Shown here piece after piece: positions 45,662 to 55,855 of a stretch of 64,000 nt of DNA (position 1 is its first letter; every line of letters starts with the position of its first letter). This DNA comes from Micropterix aruncella (Eukaryota > Arthropoda > Insecta > Lepidoptera > Micropterigidae), in assembly GCA_944548615.1 (NCBI GenBank), contig OX155950.1, positions 31,031,691-31,095,690 on the forward strand. The letters run 5' to 3'. Position numbers and translations under genes: made by a program. A model generated the notes under the pieces. That model made no database searches. It was not told the origin of the DNA and saw nothing but the letters and a program-made list of their open reading frames with translations.

Positions 45662-48600
45662 ATGGAGTCGACCGCAGAAAAATCGAACGTATCGAGGCGG
45701 ACCTGGTCACAAAGCAGCAGGAGGAGTGAAAGAGTTCAGGAAGTGAAAGAAGCATCAGAACAACTGAGGCGGGTCACCAGAGAACAAGCAAAGGTAGCCG
45801 CGGAAAAGAAAAAATTGGAATCAGAGGCGATAACGCAAAGGGAACAACTCCGTGCGACCGAAGAGATAGCGACGGCAAAACGCAGATCGGAGGCGGCAGG
45901 AGCGGCGGCTGCGATTCAAGTGCAACATGCAGATTTAGAAGCTGAATTGCAGATGCTAGAAGCAGACCGTCAGCACGCACTTAGAGTGTTAGACGTAGTT
46001 TCCGAAGCTTACGACTCAGAAAAAAGCGGAGAATGGGAGACAAGAAGTTACGCCGATCTTGAAGAAACAGCAGGTCGTACTACGCTGTGGGCAGAGACGC
46101 AAGCACCGCTGACTTCATATAGTGAACCCGACCAAATAAAACCACGAAATGAAGAGAGATACCGCGGCAGGAGAGAAGAAGAATCGGACGAGGCGATGCA
46201 GCACGAGGCGGGCGCGGCGGCACCTCACGGGGCAACACATCGCGCGGCGCACGAGGGGATGCGGCTCGAGGCGGGCGCGGCGGCACCTGACGGGGCGGCG
46301 CATCGCGCAGCGGGCGGCGAAATCGCGACCGCAGCGGACGCGGCGGCCACAGACGCCGCCGCGGCCGCTGGCTCCAGCACAGGAGACGGGTCCGATGACA
46401 GCGCGAGCAAAAAATTAATAAGCCAGGTATGTCGAGTAATTTCAATAGCCTCCTCGAAGCCGCAATATAACAAGGAACTTCCACACTTTAGTGGAGATCC
46501 ACTTCAGTTTTTAGCCTTTAAATCGATTTTTAACCAGTCCACCGAAGTTATAGGTCTGAATGACGAACAAAACTTACTTCGCTTGCAATCCGCGATACGC
46601 GGACGAGCAAGAGATTGCGTTTCAGGGTTACTTTTATCCCCTGCGAACGTTGGCGAAATAATGAAAACATTAGAGACGTTATTTGGAAATCCAAATGTAA
46701 TTATTCAGCGCACACTAGCTGATTTACGTAAAACCAGGGACCTCTCTGAATTTATAGAAGCAGAGGAATTGTTGCAATTTGCTTGCCAAGTTAAGAATCT
46801 GGTGGCCACAGTAAAATCAGTAAATAGGATTGAGCACCTATGGAACCCAGAACTTTTAGGTTCTCTTGTAGCGAAGTTGCCAAAAAACTTATTAACATTG
46901 TGGCTAGGAGATAAAGGAAGGGGTAAACCAGACGAACCGGTTATCATACGATTCGCATCTTGGCTAGAAACACTAGCGATAGACTCGCAAGATGCGGGAA
47001 TAGGTCCATTAGACAGCGGTAGAAAAAATCAAGTAGTAGCGCGCGATAAAAAGTATAAACAGCAAAATCATAAAAATTACGTTCTTAACATGACTGAGCA
47101 GTCTCGTATGAAATGCCCAAATTGTACCGGCGATCATTTTCTCAGCAAATGCGAAAGGTTTAAAAAACTTTCCCTAGACTCTCGCTGGGGAGTCGTAAAA
47201 TCACTTAAGCGATGCTTTAAATGCCTTGCACCTTCGCACGGCAGGAAAAACTGCCCAGCCTATAAAAGGTTTCCTCGATTTAAGTATCATTTCTTACTTA
47301 CTGCCGCGGACGCGGCGCTCGGCGGAACCGAGATAATTACGGCAACAGCCGAAGGTGAAACACAGACCGGGGCTATTGTCGCGCATACAGTAGCCAACAA
47401 CAGAGTCCTCTTGCAAGTTTTACCGATAACGTTAATAGGACCAAAGGGGAGAAAGGTAGTTTACGCGCTTTTAGACAGCGGATCGACGGTCTCTATAATA
47501 GACCGCGAAGTCGCGCAAGAGCTGAATATTAGAGGGCCTCCCACCAATATGGAGGTATGTGGTATAGGAAGTATGAAAACTTCTTCTAAAGGGGCTGAAA
47601 CAGTCTCGTTTCAAATAAGGGGGGAATTGGGCCGTAAGGTTTTCGACGTGCAGGCTTATAGTATTGCGGCGTTAAACCTTCCGAAATTAAAAAATTTATC
47701 GGCGGCCGCCTCTGATTTTGACACTTTGACTGCGGTGAAAGTCGACAAAATATCAGATGTCCAACCGCGCCTACTAATCGGGGCTAATTGTTGGGAATTA
47801 ATCGTTTCACGCGGATTAAGGCGCATTAATGACGAATTATCGTTGTCAAAAACACTACTGGGCTGGGTTCCAGTGGGACGAGTATCTGTAGATAGGCAAA
47901 ATGACGCATTACATAGCTTCTGCCTAAGTGATAGCGGTAGCAATGACGCGTCTCTTCAGAGATTACTCGAGGAAAACCTCAGATTAGAGCAAGACTGGCC
48001 GAATAAAAAGCGAGAACTTGCGGACTCGGTAAGGTCTAAAAAATTATTGGAATCCACTACTTCGTTAAACGGCGGGGTATGGCACACGGGGTTGCTCTGG
48101 CGAGATGACAGACGTGTTCTTCCTGATAGCCGACCTATGGCGCTAGCTCGACTTCACGCCGTCGAGAGAAAAATGGACAGAGATCGGACTTATGGAGACG
48201 CTTATTGTCAGAAAATGGACAAGTACTTAGCAGAAGGTTACGCCGAAGAAGTAGACCCTTCCAAATTAGCCGGCCGAACTGATATATGGTTTTTACCACA
48301 CTTGGGTGTCTGTAGCGCCGCCAAAGGAAACAAGCTTAGGATCGTGCATGACGCTGCTGCTAGCGTAAAGGGAGTATCTCTAAATAGCTTACTGATAACG
48401 GGGCCAGACTATAATCAAAGCATAACAGGTATACTTTTTAGGTTCCGCGAGCATCCGGTGGCTTTTACCGCCGATATTGGGGACATGTTCATGCGTATTA
48501 AGGTGATCGAGGACGATACCTATAGTCAGTTGTTCCTTTGGCGGGGATATCGGCGCGATATAGAACCTCGTATCCTAAAAATGTCCTCTTTAATATTCGG

Positions 48601-51289
48601 TTCTCGGTCATCCCCGACATCAGCCCTCTATATCCGAAATAAAAACGCTGAACGTTTCAAGAATCAGTACCCTCTAGCAGTGGAGGCTATCACAGACCAT
48701 CACTTTATGGACGACCTTGCTTTCGGGTCTTCTTCAATAGAAGAAGCTCGTAACGTGATAAAAAACATAATTTACATACATCAACAAGGGAATTTTTTCT
48801 TAAAGGGCTGGGCGTCTAATTATCAAAGCGTTTTGAACGAAATACCCGAAGAAAGGAAAGCTACCCATAATATTGCTCTGGAGAAAGGAGAGATAAGCTC
48901 TCAACGGCTTTTAGGGTTAGAATGGTTGCCAGAAAGTGACCAACTTACATTTAATTTTAGGTTAGAAAAACTCGATGACGCCTTAAAAACGGGCCAGAGA
49001 GTGCCAACGAAACGAGAGGCTCTTAAGGTAGTAATGTCAATTTATGACCCACTCGGGGTATTAAGCCCAATAACTATCCGAGCCAAAATTCTAATGCAAA
49101 AGGTGTGGACCAGCGGTGTAGCCTGGGATGAGGAGGTCACACAAGATATTTTCAAAGGTTGGGGTGAATGGATAAATGCCCTTCGCTCGGCGAAGGACGT
49201 AAGGATTTCACGCTATCACGGCGTAACAAAGAATCCCTCCGAAAATAGACAATTACACATATATTGTGACGCGTCTCAAGAGGCTATGTGCGCTGTCGCG
49301 TATATGAGAATAGCCAGACCAGGCGAAGAACCGACCACATCCTTTATCGCAAGTAAAACCAGAGTCGCGCCGTTAAAAAAAATGACAATACCGCGTTTAG
49401 AACTGACAGCAGCACTATTAGGCGCCGAACTAGCGAAAAAAATCACTAGCGAGTACAAAATTAAATTTCATGAAAAGATTTTATGGACAGACTCGATGAA
49501 CGTACTTTGGTGGATACGTTCACGTAGCTCCGACCACCAACAATTTGTCTCTAACCGTCTGGGAGTATTGGACGAACTGACTACCCCGGAGGAGTGGAGA
49601 TGGTTAAGCGGAAATAGTAATCCTGCAGATGAAGCTACGAGAGCGAAGTCAAAAATTGACCTCTCGCCCGAGAGCCGTTGGCTGAATGGTCCTGAATACC
49701 TTAGACAGCCACCAGAGGTATGGCCGGCAAAGGTTCCCCATCAACCCGGGGAAAAGGATAAGATATCCCTCGAGTATAAACCATTGGCGGTATTTGCGCT
49801 ACACGCTGTACCTACGAGCACAATAGATGTCGCGAGATTCTCCCAACATCGCAGATTATTGCGCGTAGCCGCATACGTTAGGAAGTTTATTCAACTATGT
49901 AGAGGTGCCACGAATAACTGCATTTTAAACGGACAAGACATTGCCAGCGCTGAAATAATATTATTAAAGGAGTCGCAGAGTCGTTCTTTTAAGAAAGAAA
50001 TAGAACTTATACGAGTGAAAGGGACTTTACCTAGGAATAGCCGTTTGATAGGTTTAAATGCGTACTTAGACGAGCGGGGCTTAATAAGAGTAGGCGGCCG
50101 CATCGCAAATGCGCCGGGTATACCACACGACACTAAGTATCCCATAATACTTGACGGCCGGGATCGCTATACACAACTACTGGTGGTAAGAACTCATGAG
50201 GAGATGGCTCATTCCGGGGTTGAAACGACATTGGCCAGCCTACGCCAGAGGTTCTGGCTAATTAGTCCCCGTCAAACGGTCAAAAAATTTATATACCAGT
50301 GTATGCTGTGCAAAATGAGAAGGGCAAAACCAGTCACAGCGTTGATGGGACAACTCCCGATGTCACGTTTGCAGCATCATACGAGGTGTTTTAACGCCGT
50401 AGGCGTAGACTACTTCGGGCCGGTTCAGGTGACTATACGAAGAAAAGTGGAGAAACGATATGGCGTGTTGATCTCTTGTCTAACCACACGAGCGGTTCAC
50501 ATTGAATTAGCATATGATTTGTCTACTAATTCGACAATACAAGCGATAAGAAGATTCATAGCCCGGCGGGGCAAACCAAGGGTGATAATGTCAGATAATG
50601 GATCTAATCTAAAAGGTGCGAGTGCCGAATTGAAGAAGGTCGTTTCAGAGATTGACGATGAACGTATCCGTGAACGTTTAAGTAACGACCAGATTGACTG
50701 GAGGTTTATACCACCTGCTTCTCCCCATCATGGCGGCTGCTGGGAATCGATGGTTAAGTCAGCCAAAAGAGCTTTGTACGCCATATTGAAAGAAAGAGCG
50801 CCTTCTGTGGAAATGATGCAGACTTTATTGGCTGAAGTGGAGTCAATCCTTAATCAGCGGCCTATCTCGCACATTACTATAGACAGTCGAGACCAGGAGC
50901 CAATTACGCCGCAAAACTTTTTGTTAGGACACTCTAACAGCACCGCTATGGGTAAATTTACCATTGGAGATTTATGTAACCGTAAACAGTGGAGACAGAC
51001 CCAAGCTCTAGCTGACGCTTTTTGGAATAGGTGGTCTAAAGAAGTACTACCTATGCTAGTCTCTCGACCTAAATGGAAGGAGGTACAACCTCCACTAAGG
51101 GTGGGGGAACTGGTGTTAATATTGGATCCCTCTCTAGAAAGAGGAAGATGGCCTCGCGCTATAGTAACGGAAGTCTACCCTGACAAAACAGGTGTTGTCA
51201 GGATAGTAGATGTAAAAATCGACGGAAAAATTTATCGCAGGTCAATAAGCAAACTAGTTAGATTAGAATTGTCCGCCCGAATAGAATAA
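45662..51289 (+). CDS. BEL/Pao Gag-Pol polyprotein, intact
   Basis: A single 1875-residue frame encodes all proteins for retrotransposition. Residues ~20-120 are charged and Ala-rich, probably coiled coil, and ~170-240 is a Gly/Ala/His-rich segment with a 22-residue internal duplication. Gag follows, with two zinc knuckles (C-x2-C-x3-H-x4-C from 485, C-x2-C-x4-H-x4-C from 518). The aspartic protease has LLDSGST with D605. Reverse transcriptase has the F-M-D-D box at 1015-1018. RNase H has its first acid near D1203 (YCDAS). Integrase has an HHCC-type zinc region from ~1510 and a core with D1583, D1645 and E1695 (WES), giving a 49-residue D-E spacing. All catalytic residues I looked for are present and there are no stops or frameshifts. 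The ATG at 45662 is 40 bases after the primer site. The fused gag-pol in one frame is usual for this superfamily. Confidence 0.95.
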   Translation: MESTAEKSNVSRRTWSQSSRRSERVQEVKEASEQLRRVTREQAKVAAEKKKLESEAITQREQLRATEEIATAKRRSEAAGAAAAIQVQHADLEAELQMLEADRQHALRVLDVVSEAYDSEKSGEWETRSYADLEETAGRTTLWAETQAPLTSYSEPDQIKPRNEERYRGRREEESDEAMQHEAGAAAPHGATHRAAHEGMRLEAGAAAPDGAAHRAAGGEIATAADAAATDAAAAAGSSTGDGSDDSASKKLISQVCRVISIASSKPQYNKELPHFSGDPLQFLAFKSIFNQSTEVIGLNDEQNLLRLQSAIRGRARDCVSGLLLSPANVGEIMKTLETLFGNPNVIIQRTLADLRKTRDLSEFIEAEELLQFACQVKNLVATVKSVNRIEHLWNPELLGSLVAKLPKNLLTLWLGDKGRGKPDEPVIIRFASWLETLAIDSQDAGIGPLDSGRKNQVVARDKKYKQQNHKNYVLNMTEQSRMKCPNCTGDHFLSKCERFKKLSLDSRWGVVKSLKRCFKCLAPSHGRKNCPAYKRFPRFKYHFLLTAADAALGGTEIITATAEGETQTGAIVAHTVANNRVLLQVLPITLIGPKGRKVVYALLDSGSTVSIIDREVAQELNIRGPPTNMEVCGIGSMKTSSKGAETVSFQIRGELGRKVFDVQAYSIAALNLPKLKNLSAAASDFDTLTAVKVDKISDVQPRLLIGANCWELIVSRGLRRINDELSLSKTLLGWVPVGRVSVDRQNDALHSFCLSDSGSNDASLQRLLEENLRLEQDWPNKKRELADSVRSKKLLESTTSLNGGVWHTGLLWRDDRRVLPDSRPMALARLHAVERKMDRDRTYGDAYCQKMDKYLAEGYAEEVDPSKLAGRTDIWFLPHLGVCSAAKGNKLRIVHDAAASVKGVSLNSLLITGPDYNQSITGILFRFREHPVAFTADIGDMFMRIKVIEDDTYSQLFLWRGYRRDIEPRILKMSSLIFGSRSSPTSALYIRNKNAERFKNQYPLAVEAITDHHFMDDLAFGSSSIEEARNVIKNIIYIHQQGNFFLKGWASNYQSVLNEIPEERKATHNIALEKGEISSQRLLGLEWLPESDQLTFNFRLEKLDDALKTGQRVPTKREALKVVMSIYDPLGVLSPITIRAKILMQKVWTSGVAWDEEVTQDIFKGWGEWINALRSAKDVRISRYHGVTKNPSENRQLHIYCDASQEAMCAVAYMRIARPGEEPTTSFIASKTRVAPLKKMTIPRLELTAALLGAELAKKITSEYKIKFHEKILWTDSMNVLWWIRSRSSDHQQFVSNRLGVLDELTTPEEWRWLSGNSNPADEATRAKSKIDLSPESRWLNGPEYLRQPPEVWPAKVPHQPGEKDKISLEYKPLAVFALHAVPTSTIDVARFSQHRRLLRVAAYVRKFIQLCRGATNNCILNGQDIASAEIILLKESQSRSFKKEIELIRVKGTLPRNSRLIGLNAYLDERGLIRVGGRIANAPGIPHDTKYPIILDGRDRYTQLLVVRTHEEMAHSGVETTLASLRQRFWLISPRQTVKKFIYQCMLCKMRRAKPVTALMGQLPMSRLQHHTRCFNAVGVDYFGPVQVTIRRKVEKRYGVLISCLTTRAVHIELAYDLSTNSTIQAIRRFIARRGKPRVIMSDNGSNLKGASAELKKVVSEIDDERIRERLSNDQIDWRFIPPASPHHGGCWESMVKSAKRALYAILKERAPSVEMMQTLLAEVESILNQRPISHITIDSRDQEPITPQNFLLGHSNSTAMGKFTIGDLCNRKQWRQTQALADAFWNRWSKEVLPMLVSRPKWKEVQPPLRVGELVLILDPSLERGRWPRAIVTEVYPDKTGVVRIVDVKIDGKIYRRSISKLVRLELSARIE

Positions 51290-51356
51290 GCCATAGATAT
51301 AAATAACGTAGATTTAAGGTAAATAATTCGTAAAATAAGTTAATGGCACGTTGCCA

Positions 51357-51368
51357 TGAGCGGGGAAA
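51357..51368 (+). other. Polypurine tract of the Pao element
   Basis: GAGCGGGGAAA immediately precedes the 3' LTR start (TGTACGAATT at 51369). This is the usual primer for plus-strand synthesis. Confidence 0.75.
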
Positions 51369-52007
51369 TGTACGAATTATCACTTGCATTCTCTAATATG
51401 GGTAGCTGTTCGCGAGAGATCGATTCTTAGAAGCTTATATTCCTCTTTCACACGCTCGAGCCACCCCATAACAGACATAAATAACAGACACTGAAACAAA
51501 ATACGGCTCATTCAAATATTAAAATCATCCGCAAGGAAGTCCTAACTAAATACGCAGGACATAATTCCATGAAAGGTCCTGGTAATAATATATCGCCGTC
51601 TTTAAGGGCCGAAGACCCCTAATTAATTATCAGCCTGTCATTTCTCGCAGTGGATATATCGAGGGTGTCGACCGATAACAAAAAATCGTAAACGCGGCAA
51701 GCCGCTCGCGCAACCCTCTTATATTAAAACAAATGTGGTAATCTCAAAATAATCGCAATGTTTGAGGTAATTAGGAGGCTATTAATTATTCGACTGAAAG
51801 CTTGGATAAAATCAAATACTTATAATTTTGCTAGCTATTCGAAGGAATTTTAAGTACTAAATATGATGTATTGTTAATGTTTAATCTACATATTTTCGCT
51901 ATAAACCTAATGATAATGTAGTAGTAATACATATTATAGAAAATTACCTTCAATTAAGGTGAGATTACTTTAAGTTAAAAATGTAAGCCTGATTGAATAA
52001 TACATAT
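51369..52007 (+). repeat. 3' LTR of the Pao element, left part
   Basis: Identical to 44502-45140 except for one base (51562). It is interrupted after ACATAT by the DNA transposon and resumes at 55856 after the duplicated ATAT. Confidence 0.95.
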
Positions 52008-52150
52008 CGATGGCTTACAGGCAATACCACTTAACCCACAAAAAAGCTGAAATCGACTTAAGTGTACAGAAAATTTTCAAATTAAAAACTTTATGTGCTT
52101 GTAAAACCTCGGAACCCACGGTCTATTGCATTTAATAATTTCAAATAGTG

Positions 52151-52170
52151 GCAATACCTCTTATTTCACT
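52151..52170 (+). repeat. Subterminal repeat, left
   Basis: GCAATACCTCTTATTTCACT shares its core with two copies near the other end (55598-55618 and 55649-55669) and its first bases with the inverted repeat (GGCAATACC). Candidate transposase-binding site. Confidence 0.5.
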
Positions 52171-52362
52171 ACTGCGAAAATTTAGGACACAAAAAATCAC
52201 GTCCCACAGTGAATGGCTTGGAGTGGCAACACATTCGGGGAAATTTGCGGGCAATTACTCGCAAGCCACACAGCTGTCAAAAATTTTTTGAGGTTAACTT
52301 TTGTTCGCGCGTTAATTGTGACTCTAAACTGCGATTTCATTCGGAATACTGTGAAAAATAAT

Positions 52363-52494
52363 GTAAGTACATGTTTGAAATGAGTATTTTATGTTTTTTA
52401 ATAAATTATGATAATTTCTGTTGCCGTCGAGTTCGTTTTCGCTCAGCAAATAAAACTGAAAAAATGTAGGTAAAACCTTTTCTCTTGTTCACAG
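52363..52494 (+). other. Probable 5'-UTR intron of the transposase gene
   Basis: GTAAGT donor at 52363 and CTCTTGTTCACAG acceptor ending at 52494, just ahead of the ATG at 52518. This would remove an upstream non-coding segment. Confidence 0.45.
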
Positions 52495-52517
52495 CTAGCA
52501 GAAATACAGATGGTGCA

Positions 52518-55477
52518 ATGGCTTCGGACTCTTCGGGTGATGAAGAGAAGGAGCAGACATTTAAGAAGAAGTTTAAAAAAATATTAATTCTAAGAAACCA
52601 ACTTAAGCAAGAGTTGTCTGCATTAAAACTAAGACAAGAAAAAGAAATATCCTTGCAGCCGAAACAGCTGCAGTCCGATCAAGAACTGCTGCAGCAGCCA
52701 GACGCTGGCTTGACTGAAGATGAACTCGCTTTAAAAAATACCATAGAGCGTATAATTGCAGCCCCTAATACAATTACACCGGGTCGCTCAGCCTACGGTG
52801 AACATGACGGTGGTTAGTAGCTTATATTTTATATTTAGTTACGTATTTAATTAACTCCACCTTATTATGAATATTTTGAGGGTTTGAGGCACTGCTGGAT
52901 ACCAATGCTTCTCCAATCCTTCTACCCTTCAGCGGTATGGTGCTTTTGCCTAACCGCAATACAAATAAATGTCGTCGTCTCACCTAGCGGATTCGCATAA
53001 TTCTTGTCTACCTAAAACTATTGAGCTTTAGATTTGTTTGTGTAAGCCTTACTGATTTGTGTGTACAAAATACAGAAATAAAAAAGATGACGTTGAATGA
53101 GCCCTGCTGTTCACACCAGAAAGATGAGCTATAACGTCCACCCCAGATACGCCCAGCCAACCCAGAAGCCACTGATGGTTACGGTGAACATGAAGAAGGT
53201 GAGCACAATTTATGTACTTGTAAATATTATGCCAAATATTACCCATAACTATCTCCATTTAAAAAATCTTTCCTGTTTGCCAGGACATTCTCTAATTATG
53301 TACATTTTACTTGGATATATTTTAATTATAATTTTTTTACTCCATTTCTATGTTCCACATAATTTGTTGTGTGTGTTTGTATTCCACAGAAATTGAACGC
53401 ATGTTCAATGCATCTCAATCATCAAATTCAAGTGAAACCCATCCGTTCGCTGATAGTGGTTCAGAATACATCCCGACAAGCGATTCGGAAAGCACCCCAA
53501 GCATAATAGAAAACGAGGACCCCAACATCCGGGAATATGGCGATCCTGATGAAGGTATTTCATTATTATCTAATCGAAATTCAATTGTATAAAAACATTT
53601 TATTGATTTTTATGGATCTGTCATGAGTGGCTACATCACCTACTATACATGCCCGTGATGCCAGCCTAACACATCTTAGTGATATCTGGATGCCATATTA
53701 GTACTTCCACCATTTACTACAGCTAGTAAAAAATGTATAATAACTTTTTTCAGGAAGAAAACGAACACAGGTAGCTGACCCTACAAATTGGAAGCGGCAA
53801 AAAGCAAAAATCCTTCGAATGCAGGGAAAGAAATACATTGGATTCACCCGTACTGATAATAAAATTCATCAAAATAAACCAAGAGCAGCTCGAAAAATTG
53901 GCCCTAAATGTGATTTGAAACTATGTTCTAAAACCTCTAAAAGACAATGTCAATCTATATCGGAAAATGAAAGGAATGACATTTTCAAAAAGTTTTGGGG
54001 CGACATGGATTGGAAACAAAGAAAAATCTTCATCGTAAACCACGTAACGCAAACAGCTCCTTTGCGAAGATATAAAAAAGATGGTGATTCTAAGAGAGAT
54101 TCGACAAAGTTTTATCATCTAACGGTTGGTGATAAAAGAGTGCAAGTATGTAAGAAGACATTTTTGTCGACCCTAGGCTTAGGAGAATTCACAGTAAGAG
54201 GTTGGTTAAAAAAAAGTGAACATGGAATGCATAACAAACCACAAGCGGCGATCAAGAATACTGAAAAACGGGACTTGATGATTCAATTCTTTGATACTTT
54301 GCCGAAGCTGCCATCGCACTACGCTCGAAAAGACACAAGAAAATTATATCTACAAGCGGATATAAAATCACACCGACATTTGTATGGCATTTACAAACAG
54401 TTCTGCGAAGATGCTCAAAAGACTGACAGAATAGCATCGATAAAATTATTTCATGAAGTGTTTTTCATGAAAAATCTCGCCATTTACAAATTGAAAAAGG
54501 ATAAGTGTGACTTGTGCGAAGGATTTAAAATTGGAGGCATCGATGAAACTGTGCACCGTGAGCATGTTCTGAAAAAAGATAAGGCAAGGGAAGAAAAAAG
54601 CAATGATAAAGAGCGCGCATTAAAAGGCGAGTGCACTGTCCTTACAATGGATCTGCAAGCTGTAAAGAATTCTCCAGATTTAAAATGCAGTGCCTTTTAC
54701 TATAAGACCAAACTGTCCTGCCATAATTTCACTGTTTACAATTTGGCTACGCATCACGCAAGATGTTATTGGTATACTGAATGCGATACTGACCAAACTG
54801 CTTCAACCTATGCGTCGTGCTTAATTGATTACTTAAAGGAATGCTGTATGAATGAAAAGAAGAAAATTATTATATACTCTGACGGGTGCACCGCCCAAAA
54901 TAGAAACACAATTTTATCAAATGCTCTCCTTGATTACTCCATAAATAATAATATAGCTATTGAACAAAAATTCCTCGAGGTTGGCCATACACAAATGGAG
55001 TGTGACTCGGTGCATGCTTCCATAGAGAGACGCATAAAAAATAGAGAAATTCACTTGCCTAGTGAGTACATTTCGATAACTAGAGAAGCCCGTACAAAGC
55101 CGTTTCCATATGAGGTAAAGTTTTTGGACTATACATTCTTTACAAATTATGATGACAGCGCTCTACAGAGGTACACTTCTATACGTCCTGGGGAGAAAGC
55201 AGGTGATCCTTGCGTCGTAGATATAAGAATGATAAAGTACAGTCCTCATGACCATAAAATTTTAGTCAAATTGAACTTTGACAGTGACTTCATGGAGCTT
55301 CCGCATCGACCAAAACAAAGAAGCAATGAAGATTCTCTGCCACGACCGGAATGGCCTCGCCTACACAAGAGCAAACTGAAAATAACGGCTAGAAAATGGA
55401 AAGACTTACAAGACCTCAAGTTTGCTCTTCCTTCAGATACTCACCATTTCTACGATTCACTTCCACATTATAACTGA
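52518..55477 (+). CDS. Predicted DDE/DDD transposase, three coding exons (~726 residues)
   Basis: Predicted exons are 52518-52809, 53390-53554 and 53754-55477. The splice sites are GT/AG, both introns are phase 1, and the joins give GEHD-E-IERMF and GDPDE-G-RKRTQ. Residues 1-97 are charged and helical. Residues ~98-152 are acidic and Ser-rich (SGSEYIPTSDSES). At ~153 comes a basic block, GRKRTQVADPTNWKRQKAKI. A helix-turn-helix-like stretch follows (TFLSTLGLGEFTVRGWLKK), then a C-x2-C..H-x3-H cluster near 404 that may bind zinc. An RNase-H-like core has D452 (TMDLQ), D529 (YSDGCTAQN) and E568 or D570 (QMECDSVH). The 38-40 residue gap fits a DDE/DDD enzyme. I know similar uncharacterised proteins, abundant in arthropod genomes, with GRKR..WK and D-G-(C/P)-x-x-Q-N motifs, but cannot name a superfamily. 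A small alternative exon ending at a GTGAGC donor (53199) is possible. Confidence 0.7.
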
Positions 55478-55597
55478 GAAAGCGATTTTTAAAATTTTAA
55501 GCTTTATTCATAAGTATAATACTTTGTTTAAAAAAATACCATTTTTAACTGTTTTATTGATAAAAATAAAAGATACCAGAAATTAATATTGCAAAAT

Positions 55598-55669
55598 CAA
55601 TACCTCTTATTCCACAATATTTCTCATTTGAACATTATAAGTGAAAGACAGTATCTCCTATTCCACAAT
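55598..55669 (+). repeat. Subterminal repeats, right (two copies)
   Basis: CAATACCTCTTATTCCACAA at 55598 and CAGTATCTCCTATTCCACAA at 55649 are 51 bp apart and match the left motif at 52151 in direct orientation. An AATAAA polyadenylation signal lies just upstream near 55564. Confidence 0.5.
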
Positions 55670-55855
55670 AACTCCTAAAATAGAATATTTAAAATCATAT
55701 TTTTTAATTAAAACTACTAAAAGCAATGAAACAGAAACAACAACCACAAAACATTTACATTTATTTAATTTTGTGTGAAATAAAACAGTTTTTACTCTCT
55801 CCTGTAAAATTTGGTCTCCGTGGGTTACGAGGTATTGCCTGTAAGCCATCGATAT

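Larger units (their letters stand above)
52008..55851 (+). mobile_element. Autonomous DNA transposon of unassigned superfamily, inserted in the Pao 3' LTR
   Basis: 3844 bp bounded by 21-bp perfect terminal inverted repeats (CGATGGCTTACAGGCAATAC + C at the left, mirrored at 55831-55851). The empty site is known from the 5' LTR: ACATATGT becomes ACATAT-element-ATATGT. This means a 4-bp ATAT duplication. A TA duplication with one more terminal base (T..A) explains it equally well, because the site is palindromic. Inside lies one intact spliced gene (52518-55477). A motif close to ATACCTCTTATTCCACA occurs near both ends (52151, 55598 and 55649), possibly as transposase sites. Insertion into an almost unmutated LTR shows that it moved very recently. 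Confidence 0.9.

Noticed and set aside
45214..45755. Minus-strand open frames in the LTR, repeated at 55929-56329
   Set aside because: They are duplicated only because the LTR is duplicated. They overlap the poly(A) region and show no protein similarity.
45774..46484. Open frames on the minus strand inside the Pao gag region (up to 134 codons)
   Set aside because: They are antisense shadows of a GC-rich, Ala/Arg/Pro-rich coding stretch and have no domain or context of their own.
44502..51368. Endogenous retrovirus with an envelope gene
   Set aside because: The frame ends after integrase at 51289, only 80 bp before the 3' LTR, so there is no room for an envelope gene.
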